Origin: FEN-1219 sp963810755
Lineage (GTDB): Bacteria > Pseudomonadota > Gammaproteobacteria > Steroidobacterales > Rariloculaceae
Length of the DNA: 64,000 nucleotides
NCBI GenBank assembly: GCA_963810755.1
Contig: CAWEOP010000003.1
Span: 248,001-312,000, forward strand
Reading direction: 5' to 3'
Shown: piece by piece, positions 28,766-37,916 of the stretch
Position numbering within the stretch: position 1 is the stretch's first letter
Layout of the letters: each line of letters opens with the position of its first letter
The notes under the pieces: generated by a model
What the model saw: the letters and a program-made list of their open reading frames with translations, nothing else
What the model was told of the DNA's origin: nothing
Databases searched by the model: none
Translations under genes and position numbers: made by a program

Positions 28766-29347
28766 ATGGAAGAGAGAGTCAGACGGCATTTTTTGGAGAG
28801 CATTGCGACCAAGCAGGCCTCGATCGTCCTCGCGCCCGCGATCTCGGCCGCCGCCGCGATGATGACGCGCTCCCTACTCGAAGACGGTAAGGTGCTGAGC
28901 TGTGGTAACGGCGGCTCGGCCGCCGACTCGCAGCACTTCTCGAGTGAGCTCTTGAACCGCTTCGAGATGGAGCGTCCCGGGCTTCCGGCCGTCGCGCTCA
29001 CCACCGACAGCTCGACGCTCACGTCGATTGCCAACGATTACTCGTTCAACGAGATCTTCGCGAAGCAGGTTCGCGCGCTCGGGCAGCCTGCCGACGTGCT
29101 GCTCGCGATCTCGACTTCCGGCAATTCGGAGAACATCCTGCGAGCGATCGACGCGGCACACGAACGCGGGCTGCGCGTGGTCGCGCTCACGGGGCGCGAC
29201 GGCGGCAAGATTGCCGGTGCGCTACGGCCGAGCGACATCGAGATTCGCGTACCGGCGGAGCGCACGGCTCGGATCCAAGAAGTCCACCTCCTCGTGATCC
29301 ATGCGCTCTGCGATTTGATCGACGCCGAGCTGCTCGAGCCGCGGTAG
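28766..29347 (+). CDS. gmhA: SIS-domain phosphoheptose isomerase / DiaA-like protein
   Basis: The 193-residue protein is a single SIS domain of the GmhA/DiaA group: SCGNGGSAADSQHFSSELLNRFEMERPGLPAVAL in parts, LTSIANDYSFNEIFAKQ, LLAISTSGNSENILRAI and VVALTGRDGGKIAG. GmhA makes heptose for LPS; DiaA is a close relative that binds DnaA. The place behind lpoA and yraN is that of diaA in E. coli, and its phosphate-site residues look complete, so either role is possible. I cannot separate them by eye. Confidence 0.82.
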   Translation: MEERVRRHFLESIATKQASIVLAPAISAAAAMMTRSLLEDGKVLSCGNGGSAADSQHFSSELLNRFEMERPGLPAVALTTDSSTLTSIANDYSFNEIFAKQVRALGQPADVLLAISTSGNSENILRAIDAAHERGLRVVALTGRDGGKIAGALRPSDIEIRVPAERTARIQEVHLLVIHALCDLIDAELLEPR

Positions 29348-29356
29348 ACGAGTCCG

Positions 29357-29743
29357 CTATTTGACGACTTTGAGCTTCGGCTTGCGCGCGATGCCGGCGC
29401 CTGCGGTACGCGGCGCGGGTGCCGGCGGCGGAGTCGGGCTGCCTCCCGGCGGCGGATCTTCTTCGCCGAAGATCATGCCCTGACCCGTCTCGCGAGCATA
29501 AATGCCGAGCACCGCGGCAATCGGAATTTCGAGGTGCCGCGGAACGCCGCCGAAGCGCGTCTCGAATGCGACGAACTCGTTGCCGAGCAACAGGCCTTGC
29601 GTCGCGGAATGGCTTACGTTCAGCACGATCTTACCGTCCTGGACGTGCTCCGCGGGAACTTGCACGTCGTCGCGGCGCGCATCGACGACGAGGTGGGGCG
29701 TAAAGCCGTTGTCGACCATCCAATCGTGCATCGCCCGTAGCAA
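29357..29743 (-). CDS. sspB: ClpXP adaptor SspB
   Basis: SspB delivers ssrA-tagged proteins to ClpXP. The core RPYLLRAMHDWMVDNGFTPHLVVDA, then VLNVSHSATQGLLLGNEFVAFETRFGG and IPIAAVLGIYARETGQGMIF, is typical. The C-terminal end is a flexible Pro/Ala/Lys tail finishing KPKLKVVK, the ClpX-binding tail. The start is unclear. The family N-terminus (about 10 residues before RPYLLRA) has no ATG, GTG or TTG in frame; an ACG sits at 29780-29782 where an ATG is expected. I used the first regular start, TTG at 29743. The gene follows sspA. Confidence 0.85.
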   Translation of the reverse strand: MLRAMHDWMVDNGFTPHLVVDARRDDVQVPAEHVQDGKIVLNVSHSATQGLLLGNEFVAFETRFGGVPRHLEIPIAAVLGIYARETGQGMIFGEEDPPPGGSPTPPPAPAPRTAGAGIARKPKLKVVK

Positions 29744-29772
29744 GTACGGCCTCTGCTTGGTCGGAGTGACGG

Positions 29773-30402
29773 CTACTGACGTATCTCCTGCTCGAACTCG
29801 GTGAGGCTCTGCTGGAACGACGGCCGCGAGAAGACCTCGTCCATGTAGCGCTGTATCGGCCGCGCCTGCGCCGGCAGCTTGATCGAGAATATCGGCAGGC
29901 GCCACAGAATCGGCGCGATCGTGCAATCGACGAGCGAGAACTCGTCACTCAAGAAAAACTTCTTCGCCGAAAAGATCTCGACGCTCGAGAGGATGCTCTC
30001 TTCGAGCGCCTTCACGGCACGGCCCGGCGGCTTGCGGTCGACGCCTCCGCCGATTTCCTCGGCGAGCGTGTACCAATCGCGCTCGATGCGAAAAAGCGCG
30101 AGCCGAAACTGCGCGCGCGTAACGGGGTCCACGGGCATCAACGGCGGATGCGGGAAGCGCTCGTCGAGGTACTCCATGATCACGCGCGAGTCATACAGCA
30201 CGAGGTCGCGGTCGACGAGCGTCGGAACGCTGTTGTACGGATTCAGGTCGAGCAAGTCCTCAGGAAGACTGCCCTCGTCGACGTCGACGATGTCGATCGT
30301 GATGCTCTTCTCGGCGAGGACGAGGCGGGTGCGGTGGCTCCACGGATCGGCAGGTTTCGAGAATAACGTCATCACCGAGCGACGATTGGCAATGACGGTC
30401 AT
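29773..30402 (-). CDS. sspA: Stringent starvation protein A
   Basis: The 209-residue protein has the glutathione-S-transferase fold of SspA: an N-terminal thioredoxin-like part (TLFSKPADPWSHRTRLVLAEK, NPYNSVPTLVDRDLVLYDSRVIMEYLDERFPHPP in parts) and a helical C-terminal half with DEFSLVDCTIAPILWRL. SspA binds RNA polymerase with sigma70 and is not a GST. It lies between petC and sspB, a common order in proteobacteria, and probably shares the petABC transcript. Confidence 0.94.
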   Translation of the reverse strand: MTVIANRRSVMTLFSKPADPWSHRTRLVLAEKSITIDIVDVDEGSLPEDLLDLNPYNSVPTLVDRDLVLYDSRVIMEYLDERFPHPPLMPVDPVTRAQFRLALFRIERDWYTLAEEIGGGVDRKPPGRAVKALEESILSSVEIFSAKKFFLSDEFSLVDCTIAPILWRLPIFSIKLPAQARPIQRYMDEVFSRPSFQQSLTEFEQEIRQ

Positions 30403-30449
30403 AAGAGAGCTCTCCTTAACATCGCGCGGGGCTGGGAAAACGAGAAGGA

Positions 30450-31199
30450 CTAGTGGACGTCCTTCCAGATTTCCTTCTTCAACAGATAGGCGATCAGCAG
30501 GAATACGAGCAAGAACCCGATCACGCGGATGCCGAGCGCTTCGCGCTCGCGCTTGATCGGCTCGCCGATGTAGTCGAGGAAGTTGACGATGTCGCGCACG
30601 ACGTCGTCGAACTGGGCTTCGGTGAGTTGCCCCGGCTTCACGGTTTCGAACCCTTCGAAAACTTCTAGGCCGCCGTGCTCGGCGTCGACGGTGAACTTCG
30701 CGCGCTGCACCCCTTGGAGCTCCCAGAGCACCGGGGGCATCGCGGCACCGCGAAGCACGACGTTGTTCGCGCCCGTCGGGCGCGACGGGTCGAGGTAGAA
30801 GCTGCGCAGAAACGTGTACAGATAGTCAGTCCCGCGCGCGCGCGCGATCAGCGACAGATCCGGCGGCTCCTTGCCGAACCAGCGCGTCGCATCCTCGGGC
30901 TTCATCGCGATCGCCATCGTGTCGAACGGCCGCTCGCCGGTGAACATCAAGTTATCGACGAGCTGCTGCTCGGTGAGCTGCAGGTCTTCGGCGAGCCGGT
31001 TGTACCGAACGTATTTCGCCGAGTGGCAGCCGAGGCAGTAGTTCACGAAGTATTTCGCGCCGCGCTGCAGGGACGGCTGGTTCATGATGTTCGTGTTCGC
31101 CGGTTCGAGCTCGGCCTCGGTCTGCGCGACGGCAGCGCCGCCGACGCCGCAACAAAGGGCGAGCGCGGTCAGAATGGACGCGAGGTTCGCGGCTCTCAC
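30450..31199 (-). CDS. petC: Cytochrome c1 of the bc1 complex
   Basis: The 249-residue protein starts with a signal peptide (LASILTALALCCGVGGAAVAQ), has the haem c site YCLGCHS at about residue 55, a Met-containing MAIAMKPEDATRWFG segment and MPPVLWELQG, and ends in a membrane anchor (GFLLVFLLIAYLLKKEIW). It passes electrons from the Rieske protein to cytochrome c. The GTG start overlaps the petB stop (GTGA). sspA begins 47 bases downstream. Confidence 0.95.
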   Translation of the reverse strand: MRAANLASILTALALCCGVGGAAVAQTEAELEPANTNIMNQPSLQRGAKYFVNYCLGCHSAKYVRYNRLAEDLQLTEQQLVDNLMFTGERPFDTMAIAMKPEDATRWFGKEPPDLSLIARARGTDYLYTFLRSFYLDPSRPTGANNVVLRGAAMPPVLWELQGVQRAKFTVDAEHGGLEVFEGFETVKPGQLTEAQFDDVVRDIVNFLDYIGEPIKREREALGIRVIGFLLVFLLIAYLLKKEIWKDVH

Positions 31200-32453
31200 G
31201 GCGTCACCCTCGTCGGAACGGGCTTCGTCTTCTCGACGCGCGAATAGAAAGGCATCAGCACGAAGAACGAGAAGTACAACACCGTGAAGATCCTCGACAA
31301 CACCGTGTAGGCACCGGTCGCCGGCTGCAGGCCGAGGTAGCCGAGCGTGAGGAACGTGATCGCGAACACACCGAGCGAGACCTTGTAGATCCAGCTGCGG
31401 TAGCGGATCGACTTCACGCGGCAGCGGTCGAGCCACGGCAGGAAAAACGGGAACAGCACGGCCGAGCCCATTAGCGCCACGCCGAGCAGCTTGTCGGGCA
31501 CGGCGCGCAGCATCGCGTAGAACGGCGTGAAGTACCACACGGGCGCGATGTGCTCGGGAGTCTGCAGCGCGTTCGCCGGCTCGAAGTTCGCGTGCTCGAG
31601 GAAGTAGCCGCCCATATCGGGCGCGAAGAACACCACCGCGCAGAACAGGATCAGGAACACGATGATGATCACGAGGTCTTTGCTCGTGTGATACGGGTGG
31701 AACGCCACGCCGTCGAGCGGTATGCCGTTCGCGTCCTTGTGTTCCTTGATCTCGATACCGTCCGGATTGTTCGAGCCGACCTCGTGCAGCGCCATGATGT
31801 GCACGACGACGAGCAGCACGAGCATCAGCGGCACGGCGATCACGTGAAACGCGAAGAATCGGTTCAGCGTGATGTCGGAAATGTAGAAGTCGCCGCGGAT
31901 CCACTCCGAGAGATCGTTGCCGATGACGGGAATCGCGCCGAACAGCGACACGATCACCTGCGCACCCCAGTACGACATGTTGCCCCACGGCAAGCAGGTA
32001 GCCGAAGAACGCCTCGCCCATCAGGCACAAATAGATGAACATGCCGATGATCCAGACGAGCTCGCGCGGCTTCTTGTAGGAGCCGTACAGCAGTCCGCGG
32101 AACATGTGCAGATAGACGACGATGAAGAACGCAGAGGCGCCGGTCGAGTGCAGATAGCGGATCAGCCATCCCCAGTCGACGTCGCGCATGATGTACTCGA
32201 CCGAGGCGAACGCGTCCTCGGCCGACGGCTTGTAGTTCATCGTGAGGAAGATGCCCGTGACGAGCTGCATCACGAGCACGACCGTCGCGATGACGCCGAA
32301 GCCGTACCAGACGTTGAAGTTCTTCGACGCGTAATACTCGGTGGCGTGCTCCTTGATGAGCTTCGTCATCGGGAACCGGTCGTCGATCCAGGCCCCGAGG
32401 GAGCGCAGACCCCGACCCAAGCGGTCGAAGACGTCAGCTTCGGTGCTCGCCAT
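31196..32453 (-). CDS. petB: Cytochrome b of the bc1 complex, frame broken once
   Basis: The protein carries both haem-ligand His pairs: in the LHSTGASAFFIVVYLHMF helix and in the FFAFHVIAVPLML/VVVHIMALHEVGSNNP helix, plus the Qo-site segment APVWYFTPFYAMLR. The frame breaks inside the motif that should read GYLLPWGNMSYWG. One extra base near 31993 turns it into LLAVGQH; removing it restores about 420 continuous residues to the stop at 31196. Membrane-bound quinol oxidation site. The ATG abuts the petA stop and the stop overlaps petC. Confidence 0.92.
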
Positions 32454-33044
32454 CTATGAGTTCCCCGCGTCCGAGCCGATCAAGATCGTGCTGTCGTTGA
32501 TGAAGCGGTATGGCGGCACCGTCAGGTTCGCCGGAGCTGGCACACCGGCGAACACGCGACCCGCGAGGTCGAACTTCGAGCCGTGACACGGACAGTAGAA
32601 GCCGCCCGGCCAAGTCGGGCCGAGGTCGGCCGGGGCCACCTCGAAACGCGGCATGGGTGCGCAACCCAAGTGAGTGCAGACGCCTTCGAGCACGAGGAAC
32701 TCGGGCCGGATGCTGCGATGCTCGTTCGTCGCGTACGCGGGCTGCTCTGAGTCCTCGGAGCTCGGATCGCGGAGCAAGGCGACGTCCTTCTTGAGCTCCC
32801 CGAGCATCTCGTCGGAACGGCGCAGGACGTAGATCGGGCGGCCGCGCCATTCGACCTTGGCCAACGCGCCAACCTCGAGCTTGCTCACGTCGAATTCGAC
32901 GGGCGCGCCCAGCGCTTGCGCGCGTGCGCTCGGCTTGAACGATGAGACGAACGGCACTGCGGTCGCGATCGCGCCGACACCGCCCGTGACGAACGTCGCT
33001 ACGGTCAAGAAGTGCCGGCGCGTGAAACCGGTGCTCTCAGCCAT
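32454..33044 (-). CDS. petA: Rieske iron-sulfur subunit of the bc1 complex
   Basis: The 196-residue protein has a twin-arginine start (FTRRHFLTVATFVTGGVG) that serves as uncleaved membrane anchor, and the two cluster boxes CTHLGC and CPCHGS with the conserved GP-loop-like part between. It moves electrons from quinol to cytochrome c1. It is the first gene of petABC; petB starts right after its stop. Confidence 0.96.
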   Translation of the reverse strand: MAESTGFTRRHFLTVATFVTGGVGAIATAVPFVSSFKPSARAQALGAPVEFDVSKLEVGALAKVEWRGRPIYVLRRSDEMLGELKKDVALLRDPSSEDSEQPAYATNEHRSIRPEFLVLEGVCTHLGCAPMPRFEVAPADLGPTWPGGFYCPCHGSKFDLAGRVFAGVPAPANLTVPPYRFINDSTILIGSDAGNS

Positions 33045-33205
33045 CGAGTGTCCCTCTATTCACGGGCTCGACTCACGGGGCCATGCATCAGGTAGCCTCC
33101 CAAAGCGACCAGAATTCGTGCCTGAAAAGTTTGATCTGCCAACACTGCGAGGGGTGTCGCACGTCCCGTGTGCGCCGCGCCGATGGAATTTTCTTAAGGC
33201 GCCGC

Positions 33206-33211
33206 ATTATA
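33206..33211 (-). promoter_or_regulatory. Possible -10 of the petABC promoter
   Basis: TATAAT reads toward petA about 160 bases upstream of its ATG, in the 226-base gap to the divergent protease gene. A matching -35 is poor (TGGCCA at 18-base spacing). The same bases on the plus strand could also serve a weaker TATACA box for the protease gene. Confidence 0.4.
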
Positions 33212-33270
33212 CACAGCGGCCAAACGGGTTGGCCACCGAACTCCGGAGCGCAGCTGCTAAACTCCGAACC

Positions 33271-34350
33271 ATGTCGCCCGTCTGGAAGGTCACCGCCTTC
33301 TTCGCACAATCCGCCGCGATCGGGCTTGCCGTCGCGTTCCTCGTCGTCCTTTTCCGGCCCGATCTCGTCAGCTCCGGGCCGAGCGCTCCGAGCCGCGGCG
33401 CGGCGAGCTATGCGGACGCGGTCGCGGTCAGCACGCCCGCTGTGGCGACGATCTACACCGAACGCACCCTGAACCCGTCGGCCGTGCGCGGCGGCATCGC
33501 CTTGCGCGGCCGGGCGCTCGGCTCCGGCGTCGTCATCGACCACGAGGGCTACGTCGTAACCAACTGGCACGTGATTCGCGACGCCGACGAGATTCGCGTG
33601 CAGCTCGCGGACGGCCGGGTGGCCACACCGCAGCTCGTCGGCACCGATCCGGAGACCGAGCTCGCGCTGCTGCGGATCGAGCTGCCCGACCTGCCGACGA
33701 TCGCGCTCGGCCGCTCGGACGGCTTGCAGGTCGGCGACGTCGTGCTCGCGATCGGCAACTCGCTCGGTTTGAGCCAGACGGTCACGATGGGAATCGTGAG
33801 CGCGACCGGACGCGGCAACCTCGGCGTCACGGTATTCGAGGACTTCATCCAGACGGACGCGGCGATCAACGTCGGCAACTCGGGCGGCGCGCTCGTGAAC
33901 TCCCACGGCGAGCTCGTCGGGATCAACACGGCCGTGATCAGCGCGGCGCCGCGCGACCCGACGATGCCCGAGGGCATCGGCTTCGCGATCCCGGTGAACC
34001 TCGTGCGCGGAGTGATGGAGCAGCTGATCGCGCACGGCCGCGTGATCCGCGGCTACCTCGGCGTCGACACCACGGACCTGCCCGCGCTCCAAGCGAAGGT
34101 GCTCGGAATCGACGGCTCCGCGGTGCTGCTGCAAGCCGTAAACGGACCGGCGGCGGCAGCGGGGCTGAAGATCGGCGACGTGCTCACGCACATCAACGAT
34201 CAGCGGATGTTCACGCAACAGCAAGCGATGAACCTCGTCGCAAGCTCGCAGCCCGGCGAGCGCATTCGCATCCGCGTCACGCGCGACGATGGCACGACGT
34301 TCGCGACCGAGGCCGTGCTCCAGGAGCGGCCGCCGCAAGACGGCGGCTGA
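33271..34350 (+). CDS. degS: DegS/AlgW-type periplasmic serine protease with one PDZ domain
   Basis: The 359-residue protein has an N-terminal membrane anchor (about residues 7-27), a trypsin-like domain and a single C-terminal PDZ domain. The triad is visible: His in VVTNWHVIRDADEIRV, Asp in DPETELALLRIELP, Ser in INVGNSGGALVNSHGELVG. One PDZ and an uncleaved anchor match DegS/AlgW, which cuts anti-sigma factors such as RseA/MucA when misfolded porins bind the PDZ. The sigmaE partners are not in this window. It is convergent with murA (13 bases). Confidence 0.9.
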   Translation: MSPVWKVTAFFAQSAAIGLAVAFLVVLFRPDLVSSGPSAPSRGAASYADAVAVSTPAVATIYTERTLNPSAVRGGIALRGRALGSGVVIDHEGYVVTNWHVIRDADEIRVQLADGRVATPQLVGTDPETELALLRIELPDLPTIALGRSDGLQVGDVVLAIGNSLGLSQTVTMGIVSATGRGNLGVTVFEDFIQTDAAINVGNSGGALVNSHGELVGINTAVISAAPRDPTMPEGIGFAIPVNLVRGVMEQLIAHGRVIRGYLGVDTTDLPALQAKVLGIDGSAVLLQAVNGPAAAAGLKIGDVLTHINDQRMFTQQQAMNLVASSQPGERIRIRVTRDDGTTFATEAVLQERPPQDGG

Positions 34351-34363
34351 CGCCACACGCCGT

Positions 34364-35621
34364 TTAAGACTTCGCGCGCTTGATGTCGGCGCCGAGCCGA
34401 CTGAGCTTCTGCTCGATGTGCTCGTAGCCGCGGTCGACGTGATAGATGCGCTCGACGGTCGTCGCGCCTTGCGCCTGCAGCCCCGCGAGCACCAGCGACG
34501 CAGACGCGCGCAAATCCGTTGCCATCACTTGCGCGCCCATGAGCCGCGGCACCCCGCGCGAGATCACCGTGTTGCCCTGGATCGAAAGGTTCGCGCCGAG
34601 CCGCTGGAGCTCGAGCGCGTGCTGGAAGCGATTCTCGAAGATGGTCTCCGTAATCGTTGCGGTCCCCTCCGCAATCGAGTTCAGCGCGCAAAACTGCGCC
34701 TGCATGTCGGTCGGGAACCCAGGGTACGGCGCGGTCTTGACGTCCACCGCCACCGGACGCCGGCCGCCCATGTCGAGCTCGATCCAGTCGAGGCCGCGCG
34801 TCACGCTCGCGCCCGCCTCGGTGAGCTTCTGCAGCACGGAGTCGAGGTGGTCGGGCTGCGTGTGCACGAGCTTCACGCGGCCGCCCGTGATCGCGGCCGC
34901 TACCAGGTAGGTGCCGCTCTCGATTCGATCCGGCATCACGCGATACGCGGCGCCCGACAGCCGCTCCACGCCTTGGACGTGAATCGTATCGGAGCCCGCG
35001 CCTTCGATCTTGGCGCCCATCTTCGTGAGGAAGCTCGCGAGCTCCACGATCTCCGGCTCTCGCGCGGCGTTCTCGATCACGGACTCGCCGCGAGCGCACG
35101 CCGCCGCCATCATGAGGTTCTCGGTGCCGGTGACGGTCACGGTGTCGAGCACGAGCCGCGCGCCGCGCAGCTTGTCCGCGCGCGCGCGAATGTAGCCGCC
35201 GTCGATCGAGATCGTCGCGCCCATCGCGCGCAGACCCGCGACGTGCAGATTCACCGGCCGCGCGCCGATCGCGCAGCCCCCCGGCAGGGACACGTCTGCG
35301 TGTCCGAAGCGGCCGACGAGCGGGCCGAGCACGAGGATCGACGCGCGCATCGTCTTCACGAGGTCGTACGGCGCGATGCACTCTTTGATCCCTGCGGTAT
35401 CGACCGATACTGTCGTCTCGTCTACTGCGATCTCCACGCCCATGCGGCGCAGTAGCTTCACCGTCGTCGCAATATCGTTGAGATGCGGCACGTTGGTCGA
35501 GTACGACCGGGGAATCCGCGAGCAGCGTCGCGGCGAGGATCGGCAGCGCGGCGTTCTTGGCGCCGGAGATCTGCACCTCCCCGTCGAGGCGGGCACCGCC
35601 GACGATCACTAGCTTGTCCAA
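34364..35621 (-). CDS. murA: UDP-N-acetylglucosamine 1-carboxyvinyltransferase, frame broken once
   Basis: MurA adds enolpyruvate to UDP-GlcNAc, the first step of peptidoglycan synthesis. The start MDKLVIVGGARLDGEVQISG uses a TTG. After LLADSPVVL the frame needs a one-base shift near 35498 to continue NVPHLNDIATTVKLLRRMGV. Further marks are VSLPGGCAIGARPVNLHV with the catalytic Cys, and late parts ENRFQHALELQRLGA and DLRASASLVLAGL. Everything after the break is open to the stop. It follows ibaG, as in E. coli. Confidence 0.92.
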
Positions 35622-35643
35622 GGCCGCTCCGTCACGCCGGCCG

Positions 35644-35886
35644 TCATTGGCCGCGGGCGCTCCACTCTTCGGGCGTGAAGGTCTGCAGCGCTAGCGCATG
35701 GATCTCTCGACCGACCCGCGAGCCGAGCGTCGCATAGACGAGCTGATGGCGTTGGAGGCTGCGCTTGCCCGCAAACGCGTCGCAGACGACGGTGGCTTCG
35801 TAGTGGCCTTGGCCGTCCGTTTGCACGTGCGCGCGCGAGCCCGCGAGGTTTTGCTCGATCAGCGCAGATATTTCGCGAGGATCCAT
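35644..35886 (-). CDS. ibaG: BolA family protein, IbaG type
   Basis: The 80-residue protein has the BolA fold pattern: IEQNLAGSRAHVQTDGQGHYEATVVCDAFAGKRSLQRHQLVYATLG in parts, with the conserved His-containing SLQRHQLVY helix. BolA proteins pair with monothiol glutaredoxins to handle [2Fe-2S] clusters; the IbaG (YrbA) branch lies before murA, as here, with 22 bases between. The mla lipid-transport genes that often precede ibaG are absent on this side; lptC is divergent instead. Confidence 0.92.
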   Translation of the reverse strand: MDPREISALIEQNLAGSRAHVQTDGQGHYEATVVCDAFAGKRSLQRHQLVYATLGSRVGREIHALALQTFTPEEWSARGQ

Positions 35887-36011
35887 CCTAAGACTCGGCG
35901 AGCGGCACAGACCATCAGTCTAGCCGATGACCCGCCAAAGCGTCGCCCGCGGCCGGCACGCGCGCGTACAATCCTCTGCACTGCGGCAGATCGCCGCATC
36001 CGCGGGGCCGA

Positions 36012-36560
36012 ATGCGCAACGTCATCTTGATGCTTCTGCTCGGCGCCGGTGCGGTCGCAAGCTGGTTCTACGGGCGCACGGAGCCGGTTGCCGCACCGCG
36101 CCAGGCGCGCGGCGACGACGCCCCGCTCGGCTACTTCCTGCGCGGCGCGCAGCTGACCGGCACGGACGCGAACGGCCAAGTCGCCTATCGAATCCTCGCG
36201 GAGCGTCTCGAGGAACAGTCGGAACGCCTGCTGCTCGAAGGCGTTCAGGTCGAGTACCGCCCCGCGAATGAGGTCCCGTGGCACATCACCGCAGGCAGTG
36301 GGAGCACGCCGAAGGACGGGTCGCAGCTCGATCTCAGCGGCGGAGTGGAGCTACGCAGCGAGCCGACCGACGGCGGCATGCCTTGGCGGATCACGACCGA
36401 GAGCCTGCGCTTCGAGCCGCGCACATCGATCGCCGCGTCGGATGAGCCCACCCAGCTGCGCGTCGGCGACTGGCAGCTAAAGGGAAACGCGCTGCGTGCG
36501 CACTTGAAGGAAGAACGACTGCAGCTAGAATCCGGTGTACATGGCAAATTTGCTCGCTAG
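36012..36560 (+). CDS. lptC: LPS export system protein LptC
   Basis: The 182-residue protein has an N-terminal membrane segment (about residues 3-20) followed by a periplasmic beta-jellyroll (YFLRGAQLTGTDANGQVAYRILAERLEEQ, LEGVQVEY, SGGVELRSEP). LptC takes LPS from LptBFG and hands it to LptA. It begins the row lptC-lptA-lptB and overlaps lptA by 20 bases. kdsD and kdsC, which usually precede lptC, are not here. Confidence 0.9.
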   Translation: MRNVILMLLLGAGAVASWFYGRTEPVAAPRQARGDDAPLGYFLRGAQLTGTDANGQVAYRILAERLEEQSERLLLEGVQVEYRPANEVPWHITAGSGSTPKDGSQLDLSGGVELRSEPTDGGMPWRITTESLRFEPRTSIAASDEPTQLRVGDWQLKGNALRAHLKEERLQLESGVHGKFAR

Positions 36561-37161
36561 TCTCTTGATCTGCGTGCTCGCACTGGGCAGCTCCGTGGTC
36601 GCGGCACAGGAGCGCGCCCGCAATTGCACCGAGGTGCTGCTCGACATGCAATCGTTCGAGCTCGACAGCAAGACGAACCTGATCAATTTGCGCGCGCCCC
36701 ACATCACGCAATGCGAGATGACCATCGTCGCCGACCAGGCGGTCGCGACGAGTACCGATTTCCAGGCCAAGAGCGAATGGCGGTTCAACGGACACGTGAA
36801 GATCACACTCGCATCGGGCGTGTTGACGTCGGACACCGCCGTGTTCACCTTCGACGAGAAGCAGCTCGCACGCGGCGAGCTCACGGGGCAAGCCACGTTC
36901 GAGGATCCGAACGCGGGCGATAAAGATCCCGCGCGCGGCGGCGCGAACAAGATCATCTACGACTACGCTGCGCGCACCTTGCGGCTCACCGAGAACGCGT
37001 GGTTCCATCGCGATCAGTACCAGGCTTCGGGATGCGACTTGGTTTACAACCTCTCGACCGAGCACTTGACGTCAGGCTCGACGACTTGCGCGGACAGGTT
37101 TCAAATTAGAGTGCTGCCAAAACAGGGCGAGCCCGCGGCCGGCGCAGACGCTCCCCGATGA
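36541..37161 (+). CDS. lptA: LPS transport periplasmic protein LptA
   Basis: The 206-residue protein starts with a signal peptide (LLASLLICVLALGSSVVAAQ) and contains an OstA-like beta domain (FELDSKTNLINLRAPHITQ, MTIVADQAVATSTDFQ, WRFNGHVKITLASG, LTSDTAVFTFDEKQL, YDYAARTLRLTENAWF). LptA forms the bridge from LptC to LptD. The ATG lies inside lptC; a GTG six bases earlier is possible. The stop overlaps lptB (ATGA). The sequence is a divergent LptA, so part of the call rests on position. Confidence 0.87.
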   Translation: MANLLASLLICVLALGSSVVAAQERARNCTEVLLDMQSFELDSKTNLINLRAPHITQCEMTIVADQAVATSTDFQAKSEWRFNGHVKITLASGVLTSDTAVFTFDEKQLARGELTGQATFEDPNAGDKDPARGGANKIIYDYAARTLRLTENAWFHRDQYQASGCDLVYNLSTEHLTSGSTTCADRFQIRVLPKQGEPAAGADAPR

Positions 37162-37883
37162 GCAAACTCGAAGCGCTCGGAGTGGCCAAGCGCTATCGGT
37201 CGCGCGAGGTCGTCAAAGACCTCAGCATCTCCATCGACAGCGGCCAAGTCGTAGGGTTGCTCGGTCCGAACGGGGCCGGCAAAACCACTGCGTTCTATAT
37301 GATCGTGGGGCTCGTGCGCTGCGATCGCGGTAGCATTCAATTGAACGGCCGCGATATCACGCGGCTGCCCGTGCACCGGCGCGCACGCCTGGGCGTTGGA
37401 TACCTGCCGCAGGAAGCGTCGGTATTCCGCAAGCTCAACGTGGCGGACAACATCCGTGCGATCCTCGAGACCCGCAAGGACCTCGACCGCGTCGGCCGCC
37501 AGACGAAGTTGGAGGAGCTCATGGAAGAGTTGCACATAAGCCATGTCCGCGACACGCTCGGGGTGAGCCTCTCGGGTGGCGAGCGGCGGCGCGTGGAGAT
37601 CGCGCGCGCGCTCGCGGCGGAGCCGAAGTTCGTGCTGCTCGACGAGCCGTTCGCGGGCGTCGACCCGATCTCCGTGCTCGACATCCAGCGGATCATCCGC
37701 CACTTGGCCCAACGGGACATCGGCGTGCTCATCACGGATCATAATGTGCGCGAGACCCTTGGAATCTGCGGGCAGGCTTATATCCTGAACAACGGGGCCT
37801 TGATGGCCTCGGGCTCGCCCGACGAGATTCTGTCGAATAAGAGCGTCCGTGAGGTTTATCTGGGAGAAGGGTTCTCCCTCTGA
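37158..37883 (+). CDS. lptB: LPS export ABC transporter ATPase LptB
   Basis: The 241-residue ATPase powers LPS extraction with LptF and LptG (not in the window). Walker A GLLGPNGAGKTTAFYMI, the Q-loop YLPQEASVFRKLNV, signature LSGGERRRVEIARAL, Walker B KFVLLDEPFAGVDP and the switch His in VLITDHNVRETL are all present. It overlaps lptA by four bases, with rpoN 33 bases downstream, the classical lptB-rpoN order. Confidence 0.97.
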   Translation: MSKLEALGVAKRYRSREVVKDLSISIDSGQVVGLLGPNGAGKTTAFYMIVGLVRCDRGSIQLNGRDITRLPVHRRARLGVGYLPQEASVFRKLNVADNIRAILETRKDLDRVGRQTKLEELMEELHISHVRDTLGVSLSGGERRRVEIARALAAEPKFVLLDEPFAGVDPISVLDIQRIIRHLAQRDIGVLITDHNVRETLGICGQAYILNNGALMASGSPDEILSNKSVREVYLGEGFSL

Positions 37884-37916
37884 AAGTCGCCCCCGAAAGT
37901 TCGCTAGACTGACTTC

